The notes beneath the pieces were generated by a model. It did not search any database. It was not told the origin of the DNA and was given only the letters and a program-made list of their open reading frames with translations. From Siphonodentalium dalli (lineage: Eukaryota; Mollusca; Scaphopoda; Gadilida; Siphonodentaliidae), in assembly GCA_032622095.1 (NCBI GenBank), contig CP136069.1:101398278-101462277 (forward strand): DNA of 64,000 bases, given 5' to 3'. Positions 20,955 through 33,005 of the stretch are shown here, piece after piece (position 1 is the stretch's first letter; each line of letters starts with the position of its first letter). The position numbers and the translations under genes are program-made.

Positions 20955-21144
20955 ATATCGCTTCCGGTTTCCCCATAGCGTTACGGTAGACACGCCCCCT
21001 GATTCAATGTGTTCATAAACCTATGAACGTAACGTGACGTCAATTTCAATGTCGTTCATAGGTTTATGAACACATTGATCCCGGAAATCACCGGGGATTG
21101 TCGAACATGAACGACTGCTTGAGTAGTCAGCACGTCCGGATTTG
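20955..21144 (+). promoter_or_regulatory. CpG-rich promoter-like stretch with hairpin and donor site
   Basis: Locally rich in CpG within AT-rich DNA. It contains an ETS-type CTTCCGG, a GC-box-like CACGCCCCCT, and a TGACGTCA palindrome (CRE-type) at about 21035. A perfect 25-bp inverted repeat (21005-21029 and 21053-21077) encloses that site. A donor-like GATTTG|GTAAGA follows at 21143/21144. This could be a promoter plus non-coding first exon, but no transcript evidence exists here. Confidence 0.25.
21005..21077. repeat. Perfect 25-bp inverted repeat with 23-bp loop
   Basis: CAATGTGTTCATAAACCTAT (start of the left arm) is exactly complemented at 21053-21077. The loop contains TGACGTCA. Confidence 0.9.
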
Positions 21145-22130
21145 GTAAGAAATTTGTTTTGGTCTATAATCAGTGTTGGTATTCTGCACCTAAAATTCAT
21201 CTCCTCTGATTACACAACCCACGACCTCACAAATATATCATTATGGTAGAATGGCGTGCTGTCAATTTCTTATCATCCACAACCGAAACTTGATTGTTAG
21301 TTTAAGATATTATCATTCTTGAAATCAACACGTCTACATTCATTACAAGCTAAACAAGACATTTCGTCGTATGTGTATATTTTACTGTGAAATTTCGTTT
21401 TTCCGCTATCCGTCAACGGATTCTGACAATGTTTGGTTTTCTAAAAACCGAGGATTCGAACTGTCCGAACTGAACTCCATCCGAACTCAATAAGCAGTGT
21501 GAAAGACAGACACTCATAGTTGACAATGAATTTAAGTATATAAATATAAATAATAAACGCGGATTCAACGTGGTCATGGGTTTTGACCGCGATACAAATA
21601 CAGCTCCGCATGAACCCCTTCGTAGCAAACAGACACGACAGAAATGACTGTCAACCATACAATATTTATAAGCCATGAGTGGCATCGTGGCTTCATGGGT
21701 GGGGGGTCAGGAGTTAGTGTGCTGAATGCCACCACCCCACCCGTCGAGGAAATATGCAATGGTCAGTCCGGTAGCTTCTGGGATAATATATAGCCCCCCA
21801 TGTTGGGGATCATAGCCCCTGCGTTGGGGAAACCCTGGGCCCATCACTGGTATACAAATCAAGACGACTGACAATTATTTAAACAGAAAGTCCAACATTT
21901 GGGTTATCGCGCGAACAATTATTTTAAGCGGCCTGGCGACTTCGTTCAGTCAACGGCTCTCTGCACGTTCAGAGCTTGGCTCACTGTGGTCAAACATAGC
22001 CGCAATGATTGGGTTGTCAGCGGACAGATATTACATATGGTCTGTATGATCCATGTAAAACGACAAATACACGACATTTACAGAGATTACATACATGTGT
22101 GTATCCACCCTTAATCTTCCGCCTCAAGAT
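21145..22130. other. Unassigned DNA
   Basis: No gene recognised. 22046-22130 is a dispersed repeat also found inverted at 9920-10045. A G-rich tract lies at about 21700 and a GTTGGGGA-type duplication at about 21800-21830. Confidence 0.3.
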
Positions 22131-22139
22131 AATCAGTCA

Positions 22140-22884
22140 ACGCGAGGCGCAGAGGCACACATCCAAGAATCGAACAGCGTACAATCCGACAAAACGTATA
22201 GTCACTCGGAACTGGAACAAAGCTAACACTGATAGTTTCATACCAAGAATCACCGCGACTAAAATCGAAGAACTAAACTCAATCTTAGATCAGTCGAAAC
22301 ACGCCCATAACGCAACGGAAAATCTTAACATAGCTTACAATGAATTGAAAGTAATCCTTACGAACGCAACAAACCATCGAAAACAAGACACGATGCGGAA
22401 GAATACAAAGCAAAACAGATTTCACGTGATTGCGTCCACTCGAGCACAGCGTACCGAACGGCGCGAAAGAATTATAATAAACATCCATCGAACTTTAATA
22501 AACAAAAAATGATTGAAAGCAGGAAATCATATAAACACAAGCATGCATACGTACATATAAAATAAATGTGGGCAAGAAAATACACGAAAGGGGAATCAAG
22601 CAAAGAATTTTGGAAATTAGTCCCGAACTTGATGGGAAATTTGAAAATTGGCCAATACCTACAAGCAATGAATTCCAGGGATATTTCGAAACATTAGAAG
22701 AAGAAATCACTGGGGGTACCACTGATAATAACACTGTTTTAATGAACGTAAACATGCAAAGAAATGATTTAGATGTCTCACTTCTTAACAAAGAAATTTC
22801 TATGGATGAAGTGATGAATGCAGCGAATAGACTGAAAAATTAAAAGGCCCCAGGAATTGATTCAGTAATAAATGAAATTATTTC
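22140..22884 (+). pseudogene. Non-LTR retrotransposon, endonuclease-RT linker fragment
   Basis: Plus strand. The basic, Asn/Lys-rich region at 22140-22512 and the segment at 22568-22843 correspond to the stretch between endonuclease and RT of a LINE. It ends in KAPGIDSVINEII, which is the conserved start of the RT fingers. An in-frame TAA precedes KAPG and the frame shifts twice. Similarity stops at about 22884 and appears to resume at 26390. Confidence 0.7.
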
Positions 22885-23606
22885 GGCCAATTTGGCCGGT
22901 TACTTCATGTCTGTTTTTCATCTGACGTGTGTGTCGAATAAATGATGTGGAGGATTTATGTAAATGTTAGCCCAAACTACATTTCCAAGTAACGATGGTT
23001 TTGTTGTTTATTTTGAGGAATAATACCGCGTCAGATGAATTCAGCCCAAATATGTTAACAGTTGTCGTGTAAAACATTCGGCAGTAGGTTAGCGTTATTT
23101 AGTATTTGTGGATGTCCTTTAACATGGGGAAAATAGACTACTGCGCTTGAACGAGCATGTGAATTTGTCGTTTTTAATGTATAGCAACTTGATAATCAAT
23201 AACAGAGGTATTCTCTGTCAAATATGGTCGCTCTATTTACGGTATTAATTGCGGAACTTTCTAAAGTAAACTACGCGTAAACGGATACATACGGTAAATT
23301 ATAGAATGTGCCGGAATCGGCCTAATCGCCCCAGGGCCAACTCGCCCCAGTCGACGTGTGTCAATTCTGTACCTACTATAACATGTACCCGAGGATGAGT
23401 CTGGCTCGGAATAAAATATGTATACGGGTGTTATATAGCGTTTTGTCCGTTGTTTCTCAATGAATATTATTGAAATTTGGTGTATATGTCCGGGCTGGGA
23501 CATGGAATACAACAACGTTTGAATTGTTTTTAAATTTACAAATTTGTTGATTTTATTCATTTTTTTTTTTCGTTCTGAAAACACACTATAAAGTGTATAT
23601 AATATA

Positions 23607-23906
23607 ATAACGAACACGAGACATACATAATTTATAAACTGTTAACAAAAGATATCAAATTCAATACATGACAAAGATGACTCAGTGGAGTTTATAAAGT
23701 GAACATAAAAACATTGAGGTAAGAATCTTTTTAAGGAATGCAACTTTATTTAATGATAATAAACACATAAATTAAAATAACAAACATGAGACATACATAA
23801 TTTATAAACTGTTAACAAAAGATATCAAACTCAATACATGACAAAGATGACTCAGTGAAGTTTATAAAGTGAACATAAAAATGTTAAGGTAAGAATCTTT
23901 TTAAGC
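23607..23906. repeat. Tandem duplication, 170-bp unit
   Basis: Two copies start at about 23611 and 23781 (GAGACATACATAATTTATAA, then GACAAAGATGACTCAGTG and GGTAAGAATCTTTTTAAG), differing by a few bases. Confidence 0.9.
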
Positions 23907-23929
23907 ATTATCAAACCGTTTAGCACAGA

Positions 23930-25200
23930 CCACAGTCCACTTCACTCATCCGATCATCACCAAACTTCATATTTATCTTGATTTTGATCTATCAGATGAG
24001 AGCCATCAAATATTTTTTTAATTTCATAGGAAAAAATGGTCGCCAGCGGCCATATTGCATTTACGTTATATGTTATCGCGTTATGTCGATATCTAGTATT
24101 ACTTAGAAATTTCCAGATTCATAATTGCTCCATTGACTGTAACAGATGAAATTATTCCCCTCTTCGGATAGAGTGTCACTGAAACTTTATTTTGTCAGAC
24201 TGTCTGTATAATCACTGATTATATATGGCAATAATCTGTAATAAGATGTAGCACTATTTTATTTTATATTTACACGCAGTGCTGTTTTTATACAACAATT
24301 ATAATCCCCCCTAGATCATCATGTGATCGACCATACATTGCGCAAGGACCTGGTTGAATTAAGGGGGGTTTTATGGATCACTTCTGTCCTCAAGCTAGAT
24401 TATACTTTTGACATTTAATGGCATGTTACTAACGTGGAGGGTTAGATATGCTTGAGAAACCACCACTCTTTAATTCACACCAAGTTCTCAGCTGTCATGA
24501 ATCCATAGCCATGATATATGGTTTATTTTATGTATACTAGTAATATAGTTATTTTCAGTACCTTTATAATACCAGTACTGTGTATAACAATGCATATAAA
24601 TTAATCCATGTATACATGTATATTGATTCAACGGATTCAGTGGTTTTGTCCATCAGTCTATCAAATTTGCGGGGAAAACATGGCCACAAGCAGTACACCC
24701 TGCTAAATTTCGAATTTGAATCAATTGGCGCACCCTGCAGCCAGCTTTTATTGGAGAACTTTTTCTCATGTGGATATTTTGGGTCACCGCTAGATGTGAG
24801 CCATATTTCGTTCTCAAACTGTCCTTGTGAAGACATCACTGCCAGCGGTGATCTTGAATTTTACTATTTTATGGCTAAATAATTTGGTTGATCCTACAGA
24901 CGACACCCCTTGTCCGATCGTCACCAGATTCCACAATGATCTTCTGGATAACCAGCGTGAGAGTAATCTAATTTTCCCGAATTTCGTTAAAAAACATTAC
25001 CACAGGAGCAATTTGGTATCTTACTCCTTGATCCTCTTTTGCATGACTGAATTGTTTAGCAACTGTACAGACATATCCCTCATCTGATAGTCACCAAACT
25101 TCATATTGATCTTCGGGCTGACAACTAGATGGGAGCTATCGAATGCTTTGAATTTTTTTTGGAAAACATTGTCGCCAGCAGTCATCTTCTATTTTGGTTT
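23930..25200. repeat. TCATCCRATCRTCACCAAAC repeat family
   Basis: Degenerate units at 23930-24060, 24780-24930 and 25060-25200 share CTCATC..ATCRTCACCAAACTTCATAT and CCAGCGG/CCATCTT words with 8850-9265. The intervening 24060-24780 holds no recognised gene. Confidence 0.6.
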
Positions 25201-25446
25201 TTATATACATGTATATCTCTTCATGCGGATAGCCAGTATTACGTAGGTACTTCAACTTTCCGCATTCCTATCATCATTTGAAATATAAAAATTTACCTGA
25301 TACATGCACCCTTCAATTTTTTTTTTCGTCGTATCTATTTTAATGACCCGCAAGCTAATATTGATACAGATATATTTGTCAAACATTTCTTTGTACAACA
25401 TACAGGTATTTAGTTTGTAACTAAATCTAGAAATATATAATAGTAG

Positions 25447-25945
25447 CTGGTGGACCCGACTTCGTCCGGGATGTTCCCCTCTGATTTTCGGAGAATTGCG
25501 CGATTTAATCTTGAATTGACTATTTTAAAGGTGAAGGTCATGTCGGGGTCACGATTTGACCCGTCCTACACACTCCCCGGACAAAAGTCACGACAAAAGT
25601 ACCCGTCGAAATCCGCCCGGCTTTACCCGATTTGACCTTGAATTGACAATTTTGAATGTCAAGATCAGGTCAGGGTCATGATTTGACCCACCCGAAACAC
25701 TCCTGGGACAAAAGTAACAGTAGGTATCAAATTTCGTTGAAATACTTCCGTTTTACCAGATTTGACCTTGAATTGATCTTTTTGAATGTCAATGTCAGGT
25801 CGGGATCAACATTTGACCCGTCCAAAATACTCCCTGGAAATAATTTCCCCTAGGTATCAAATTTCGTCAAATCTGTCAGGCAGTTTTCCCGGCCATAGCT
25901 AACAGACAAACAGACAGACAAATGTCCAAAATATATATTAGACTA
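25447..25945 (+). repeat. Retroposon-like repeat with internal 130-bp units
   Basis: Begins GTAGCTGGTGGACCCGACTTC, contains three units with GATTTGACCTTGAATTGA about 130 bp apart (25501, 25629, 25759), and ends in ACAGACAAACAGACAGACAA. The head and tail style is shared with 25946-26330 and 55597-56160. Confidence 0.65.
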
Positions 25946-26330
25946 GCTGATGTACTCGACTTCGTTCGGGCTAGTTAGGGATTTTTTTGTGATCGCCTCC
26001 ATCTGGACAGTACCCAGCTGCAGTATATACAGCGTCTGACCAAACTATTGTTCAATTGGTCCAGAAACATGCCTATATCAGCACGTTCGAGAACATGGTC
26101 CCACGTGAAATTGGACCCGTCCACATTGCTCCCGGGATCGAAGTAGTCCTGCACACAAATTTTTAGTCGGATCGGTCAAGGTCCAGAAACATGCCTATGA
26201 GCGAGGTCAAGTTGACACGTTAAATACCAAATTCGAGCAGTGTTAGAGTCTATAACACATACACACATGCATTCATGCATACACACATACATACATACAG
26301 ACAGGTGTTTCAAAATGTATAATCGATAGC
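25946..26330 (+). repeat. Second retroposon-like repeat, head to tail with the previous one
   Basis: Starts ACTAGCTGATGTACTCGACT and ends in an ACATACATACAGACAGG tail. The body differs from its neighbour. No ORF. Confidence 0.6.
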
Positions 26331-26389
26331 TACAACAATTCTATGGTAGATAGTTCACGGCCGACCTGATGCATGCATCTTAGTTTTCT

Positions 26390-26866
26390 TGTACAATATA
26401 GTGTTGAGAAGTTGTGACATTTTTACAGAAACATGACATATTCCGACAGATTGGGAAATATGTATTATTAGACCAATGTACAAAAAGATGACCCGACTAA
26501 CCCCGATAATTACCGGAATATCACTCTCTTATGTGCCGTATCAAAACTCTTCACAAGCATAATATGTACCCGTATAAATGGTTTTCTCCAAGTGAACAAT
26601 ATCCAGGCCGAAGTCCAAGTCGGGGTTCGGAAAGGATACAGTACAACACACCACACATTGTCCCTATATACCCTTGCCTTACTCAAATTATGAAATTAAT
26701 GATAAGAAACCTATATTGCGCTTTCATAGATTTCTCCAAAGAATTTGATAGCAATTGGCGAGAGGGCATATGGAGAAAACTCCTACTTTCAGGGTATCTC
26801 CGGGAAAATTTTGGAAATTATAAAAAGTATAAATTATGTAAAATAATCTCAAAATGTGTGTTCTGA
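26390..26866 (+). pseudogene. Non-LTR retrotransposon RT fragment
   Basis: 26390-26530 encodes, in shifting frames, the segment before RT motif A (PTDWEI, then a YRNITLL-like stretch). 26531-26866 includes motif A as CAFIDFSKEFDSNW, with the first catalytic Asp present, then breaks off. It looks like the continuation of the LINE that stops at 22884. Confidence 0.7.
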
Positions 26867-26869
26867 TCG

Positions 26870-27600
26870 ACGTTTATTCGGATAAAAATATCACAAGCCT
26901 GATGATATCGAAACGAGAATAAACAGTCTGGTGATAACATATTACAATTATCGTAAGAATCATGGTTTATTCCGTCTTTTGTCATCTCAAAACTGACGCC
27001 GAAGGTGGGAATTACGAAATTCAAGGCTCACCATATGGACACAATGAGACGCCTATCTCAATTATCATTTTAATGGTAGGTTAAATGAATATCCACCTAC
27101 TCACTCCGAACAAAGGGGACAAAAGCATCCCTATTTAAAACTCAACATAACAATTTTCTCTTGACAGTGTAGGTTTGCCGTGATAAAAATGACCGAAAGT
27201 AAAAACAAATCAGTATAGAGTCGGAGAAAAAAATCGCAAAAGATCCCAAAGTGGGGAGCTCGCTGAACCCCAATGCCATGCCATTGTGTGCAAGTGTTGA
27301 TTGTCGGACCCATCGCGAGTTATCGCCTTGAGATTTTGTTTTTGTGCGCGCAGTAGGTCTATACCCATGCAGCTTTCTGTTGATATGTGCATGACGGCAA
27401 GTTTTACGTGGAATTCATATTCCTAATTATCGCTCAGTTTTAAATTCGCATGTAAAATAGAACTGTGCTAATTTGAATGTGATCATGAAACATTAATCGC
27501 TTCAAATAGTTCCTTGGAATATTTCGTTGGCATGTCTTCTGCTTGTAGTGTATTAATCTACAAATGAATGGACATGACGACGTAATAGCTATATAGTTTT
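26870..27600. other. No recognised feature
   Basis: Unique-looking AT-rich DNA with no supported frame. Confidence 0.3.
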
Positions 27601-27627
27601 AGACCTGACTGGGAAACTACATTTCAG

Positions 27628-27739
27628 ATGAAAAAGTTGTCCAGAAAGAAAGTCGTTACTGTTAACGACGCCAAGCGACGGGACAGAAAGCCAGAGAGAG
27701 AAGGACATAGTGAAATAAGTAGTGATGACGAAGATAAAG
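27628..27739 (+). other. Candidate first coding exon of a host gene
   Basis: The acceptor-like ACTACATTTCAG is directly followed by ATG and 37 codons of highly charged protein (MKKLSRKKVVTVNDAKRRDR, then a Ser/Asp/Glu run), then a donor-like AAAG|GTTTGT. It ends in phase 1, which fits the candidate exons at 39194 and 58529. The basic-then-acidic composition suggests a nuclear protein. No family recognised; could be chance. Confidence 0.3.
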
Positions 27740-28155
27740 GTTTGTTGTTCGAGTTCAGAATGTCAAATAACTGTTTATACATGCATGAAGCAATAAATCT
27801 GACTATCGCGTTAGCTATATAAGTCTCTTTTCGGGTGAAGAGACCCATGAAACAAGTGGCAACACTGCAAACAGACACTCCGCCGACTGAAATTTTCATT
27901 GTAGTCAGGTTCATAGCCAATTTATAATTCGTCCCTGTCAACATTCAGACAATGCTTTGCATTCCGTGCAATTAATTTTTTTGCCATTGAACCAACATTT
28001 CACCTATTCGCGTACTGTTCAGTACATGTATTTACAAGACCTAATGGCGGATGACTGTTTAAATTTGTCTCCACAGAAACATCAATATTCTGGTATAAAT
28101 GTTGGTCTGACTTACCTAAAAAGTATTCTCATGCATTTTGTTTTATTATTTCTTC
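27740..28155. other. No recognised feature
   Basis: Would be intronic if the exon model is right. Nothing recognisable. Confidence 0.3.
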
Positions 28156-28159
28156 TGTT

Positions 28160-28455
28160 TTGACGGAAACGCTGGCAACAAAGGAAAGAAACCATTCCCT
28201 AATAATATTAAGTTTCAGAAGCAATTTATTTAAAGTTGACTCAGTGGAAACATCACGAAATAAACTGGGACAGTGGTTACACTATATATAAATTTATTAA
28301 AATTTTGTTTATGTTACGATAGAAACACTGGCGACAGAGGAAACAAACCATTCCCTAATAATATTAAGATTCAGAAGCAATTTTATTTCAAGCTGATTCA
28401 GTAGAAATATCATGAAACAAACTGTGATAGTGGTTACAATATATATTTTTTTATT
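28160..28455. repeat. Tandem duplication, 156-bp unit
   Basis: GGAAACGCTGGCAACAAAGG at about 28163 and GAAACACTGGCGACAGAGG at about 28321 begin two similar units, each with CCATTCCCTAATAATATTAA and CAGTGGTTACA-like ends. Confidence 0.8.
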
Positions 28456-29810
28456 TTATTTATTTTTACTCCTGAAACAGACAGTGCATGTCACCGAGCA
28501 TGATGTGGTCATTGACACGATGATAAACAGCTCTCTTCAGTTGGTCCCATAAATGTTCTGGGCTCCTACATTCAGATTCCCATTAACAGGGACGAGGTTA
28601 GTCTGATGTGTGGTGCTGATATATACCACGCCTGAGCCCTATACTATAGAACACAATTATTGTAATCACAAGCTTCTGTGGGGCACACAAAGGGTGTCGA
28701 TTACCATAGACCTCCACTCTTATTCTAACAGTGAAAAGGCGACTTCTTGTAATGCCGCGTTCACATGCATGGTGAACAATAAAATAATAGGTTTTCCACA
28801 TGTGACTTGATTGACCAATGAAAAAAAAGAAGAAGATTCCTCTGAGACACTCATTGATATGTTATCCATAGTGCATGGGTGATCCGTGAGCAATTTGTTT
28901 AGTGGTGATCGGTATCCTTTAAATAATCACTCAGTGAGTACACCGCAACAGTTCGTGCATTGTATTATATTTCGCCAATGGTTATCGTCTGTTCCAACAA
29001 TTAGAGTTGTACGATGTATTTCAATTTCTAGTTGGGTTGTCATTCAGAATCGCTGGAGTATTCTATTGATAATATGTACAAGAGACGTAGCTATAATAGG
29101 GTCTCAGGTGCAGGTTTAAACTCCAAGTTGTGTACCCACAAAGGAGACCCTCTAACAACGTCCCTGCGCGAATGTCATAATTGGGCAATATACTCCAATA
29201 CAGACTTTAGGTTGTTTGCCACGAGACAACCGCTTGATTGGCGCAGTGTGAATGCCATTCTGATCAACCCCAACCACCCATCGGTAATGCGCCCACGAGC
29301 ACACGGGTGTAATCTACTATATTACAATACAGTGGTCTAGTGCACTTGACGCCTCCTGTGTACCTCCCATAACCTTCTGATTACAATTATTATGGTCCAT
29401 AGTATAGGCCCCAGGACGTCATACTACGCAATGTAGCGTTAGTTAAACAAGAAAACCATAGTCAGAAATGGTAACGCCACCAAGATTATGGTATTACATA
29501 TAAATAGAAATTAAAAAAAATACATAAAATATTTTGATAACAATTGCGTTTAAACAAGTAATCCTTCAAATTATTACTAACAAAGTAAACGACTGTGGGG
29601 TCACTCAACAGATTATAAAGACTTGGACATAGTATACTGTAAATACTAAAATTTAAATGAAATAATTAAAAGATAAAATTTAGCAAGTAGTAAAAGTTAA
29701 TTTTCTCATTTTTGTTTTGGTTAAATAAAGCAATAATTTAAATGTAACATTTGGTTTAAAAAATTGATTGACCGTGGCTCTTCCAATAATTGCGCGACTG
29801 ACCTGGTCAA
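28456..29810. other. No recognised feature
   Basis: AT-rich; short unsupported frames only. Confidence 0.3.
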
Positions 29811-29814
29811 TTGT

Positions 29815-30060
29815 TCTTAAGAAGTTGTTTTGAGAATTACTATGGAGGGAAATAGTTGTGGCTGTGGCTTCGCAAGTAATTACCTTGGTGACGTGATGTT
29901 AACAAATCTGAACTCCAGTTAACCAAGGACGCTTCATACCAAATATAAGGTGAATTATTAATTCTTTAGAAGTTGTTTTAAGATTTACTATGGAGGGAAA
30001 GAATTGTGGTGCTGGCTTCGCAACTATTTGACCTCATTGTAACAAATATAAATATTAGTC
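29815..30060. repeat. Imperfect tandem duplication, about 150-bp unit
   Basis: AGAAGTTGTTTTGAGAATTA at about 29820 and AGAAGTTGTTTTAAGATTTA at about 29970 each precede CTATGGAGGGAAA and a GGCTTCGCAA word. Confidence 0.75.
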
Positions 30061-30460
30061 ACTCAGGCAATAGATGTATCTATTCTGTATATTAACTTAT
30101 TGGGTCCTACGTGTCTTGATATGTCTAAATAGTTTTCGATGGACAGATCGCGCAAGGGACCCACGCCAATCTTCTCTGTTGGGATTCCAATTGTTGGCTC
30201 ATTAAATAGGCACATATGCTTAAGATACAGTCGCACGCTCCCGTAAGTCGGGGTTTGATTCCAGTTGATGAAAATATCATTGAAATAATCGGTTTCCCCC
30301 AATAAACATCGATATATTGAATATACATGTTTTGGAGCAGAATTAGGCAGTCCATATTGGACGCCATCATGGAATTTATTTTGTTTTGCTTTAATTTTCA
30401 CACATAATTATTAGTTATATGGATGGAGTTCTCATTAAACCTCACATCCTTGTATTGGTT

Positions 30461-30937
30461 ACAGTAATACCCAAAGTAATTGACCACTTAACCACATCAG
30501 AATTATTGGTAATTTTTCAGGATTTGAAATCCTGAAAATTTACCAATAATTTTGCTGTGGTCAAGTGGTCAATTACTTTGGACATTACTGTATGAGGATT
30601 GAGTTATCATTAAACCTCAAATCCTTATATTGGTTACAGTTATGCCCAAAGTAATTGACCACTTAACCACAGCAGAATTATGTATTTTTTCAGCATTTAC
30701 AATCCTCAAATTACCCATTATTCTGCTGTGGTTAAGTGGTCAATTGCTTTGAACATTACTGTATGATGATTGAGTTATCATTAAACCTCAAATTCTTATA
30801 TTGGTTACAGTAATGCCCAAAGTAATTGACCCTTTAACCACAGCATAATTATGGGTAATTTTTCAGGATTTAGAATCATGAAAAAATACACACAATTTTG
30901 CTGTGGTTAAGTGATGAATTACTTTGGACATTACTGT
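30461..30937. mobile_element. Three tandem palindromic MITEs
   Basis: Copies at 30461-30591, 30636-30762 and 30807-30937 each begin ACAGTAATRCCCAAAGTAAT and end with its complement (TTGGACATTACTGT). Each is a near-complete palindrome, flanked by TA. Spacers of 44 bp (TTGAGTTATCATTAAACCTC...) are also repeated, so the array is a tandem amplification (periods 175 and 171 bp), not three insertions. The TA flanks and lack of ORF suit a Tc1/mariner-type MITE. Confidence 0.8.
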
Positions 30938-31179
30938 ATGTAGATGGAGTTAAACCTCACATCAGTGTGTTGGGGATTTGGACCTTGACTTGGGACCTTT
31001 GGTTTTAACGCAACAAATGCGCGTACACCTTATACACAAATTTTGTATGTAACCAGAGTTTTTCTTGGATAAGATGAGTTTGAAGCCTGCTTACATTTCA
31101 AAATGTTGTCAGTTTTTGTATTGTCTGCAGCGGATCTCGACGCGTTGAAGCAAAAGTTACAAAAGATAAAATGTGTATG

Positions 31180-31960
31180 TGACGAGACTATAATACAAAT
31201 GAAAAAAATAAATTGAGGGAGGGGTGGGCGATACAGGGAAATAAGGGTTGAACCGATATAAATTTGTAGAGCAATAACGACCAATGTTGACATATTATGC
31301 ATATCAACTCTACTGTTGCAACAAGGCTATAAAATAGGGGGGTGTCAGAATCTTAGTCATCTCTATATAGTGCCAGAATAGTAATTTATGGAGTTCTATA
31401 AGATGTTGGGTTGGTTATATGGACTCGGAGAAAAAAGGGGTTTGTACCGATGAAGTTGATGAACTGACATAAATTAGTGGATCGATGTTGCCATGTAATG
31501 CATCGTGATCGACTGTACTAAAGCAGCAATTATATAAAATTGGGGGGGGCGGGGGGGGGTCTGAAATTATCTCTATAGTTGGCACCAGGATTATATAGAA
31601 AGGAATAGCAATTGATATACATATACGGCATACTATAGTAATACTATAGACATATAAGTACAAGTATCACGAGATAAAATATTACGTAACATGACTACGG
31701 TATATACCGATGAAAGAAATAAATAAATTGGACCGGGATTAGAGGTTGGGTTGGTTATATGTGGATAATTGGATATGGAATTCATACCGATGAAACGATA
31801 CAAATTAGTGGAGCGATAAAGACACTTAGTCAGGCTACGCGGGGGAAATAGGGGTTGATACGATAGACCAAAATAAATTTGTTGAGTGATAATGACCAAT
31901 GTTGACGTATAAAGTAACGCGACTGTACTGTCACACAATTATCAGGTAGAACCGGTCAAA
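31180..31960. repeat. Degenerate repeats with GATAAATTAGTGGAGCGATA words
   Basis: At least four diverged units (about 31230, 31430, 31770 and 31850) share GGGGTTGRTACCGAT, AAATTAGTGGAKCGAT and GACCAATGTTGAC. A G-rich tract lies at 31543-31558. No gene. Confidence 0.55.
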
Positions 31961-31962
31961 TA

Positions 31963-32220
31963 TGACAGGGTACAGCACGTAATTATTTCCTAGATCGAAG
32001 AAATGATTTTTTTTTTTCGATGATAAAATTTAACATCGGATTTGCCATTAAAATCGATTTATGTCTATAAAACTGTCATTTTTCAAAATTTTGAGCTGAA
32101 ACTTGGTGTGTATGTGTATAATACTACTATATTCTTAAAATGACAGAGTTCAGCGCGTAATTATGTTTTAGATGGAAGAAATTGAATTTGTTTTCGATAA
32201 CAAATTTACAGCGTGTACGG
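31963..32220. repeat. Two-copy tandem repeat, 178-bp period
   Basis: TGACAGGGTACAGCACGTAA (31963) and TGACAGAGTTCAGCGCGTAA (32141) begin the two units, each continuing with a GAAGAAAT word. Confidence 0.75.
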
Positions 32221-32312
32221 CCTACGGGTCATTGAGTATGCTCAATTTTTGTAAACAAACTTTTGTCAATAGCCGTTTTGGTCAAACTAAACCTTCTTCG
32301 ACCGGGACAGCA

Positions 32313-33005
32313 GATCCGAATAGTAGCTAAGATGTATTTAGATAGAATTATCAAAAGAATATGACCGATCAGGGTACATTTTAACAGAATAGAGTGGAGA
32401 AATCTTGGTGATAATTCCAGAAAATAAAGATGTAGGAGAATCACAATTAAACTTCCCACAATGGACTTCACTAAACCAGGGGTTCGCAATGGGTTACACA
32501 TTATTTTCAGTCTATCAGATTATTTATATTTTCAACAACAAGTGACTTTAAGTTTACAATTTCAGCCTGTCCTGACTCTATCGATACGATTTAATACATT
32601 TTCAAAAACGTATTATACACCGGTGGCGTTAACTTTACAATTTAAGCATCTACGTGATTATATCGGTACGATTGAGTAAGGTACAAACAAGAATACATCA
32701 GGGGCTCCCAATGGGTTATATATTATTTTCAGTCTATCAAATTATTTATATTTTCAACAACATATTATTACACCGGTGACTTTAAGTTTACAATTTCAGC
32801 CTGTCCTGACTCTATCGATACGATTTATCATATTTTCATAAACATATTATACACCGGTGGCGTTAACGTTACAATTTCGGCATCTACGTGATTCTATCGG
32901 TACGATTGAGTAAGGTACACAAAATCTCCAAGAATACATTCGCCCTGTACACCACACAATATCAAACTCACAGAAGCTAGAAACACCACAGGTGGCGTAA
33001 TAACG
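32313..33005. repeat. Dispersed repeat, inverted relative to 58795-59489
   Basis: Contains two 222-bp units (GGGTTACACATTATTTTCAG at 32491 and its variant at 32713), each with CTATCGATACGATTT and CACCGGTGGCGTTAAC. The whole stretch matches the reverse complement of 58795-59489. Here it continues past the point where the other copy is interrupted by the foldback element starting at 59490. Confidence 0.8.

Larger units (their letters stand above)
22885..26389. other. Composite insertion splitting the LINE
   Basis: About 3.5 kb of unrelated repeats (listed separately) lie between two parts of what looks like one LINE. 22885-23600 shows nothing assignable. Confidence 0.45.
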
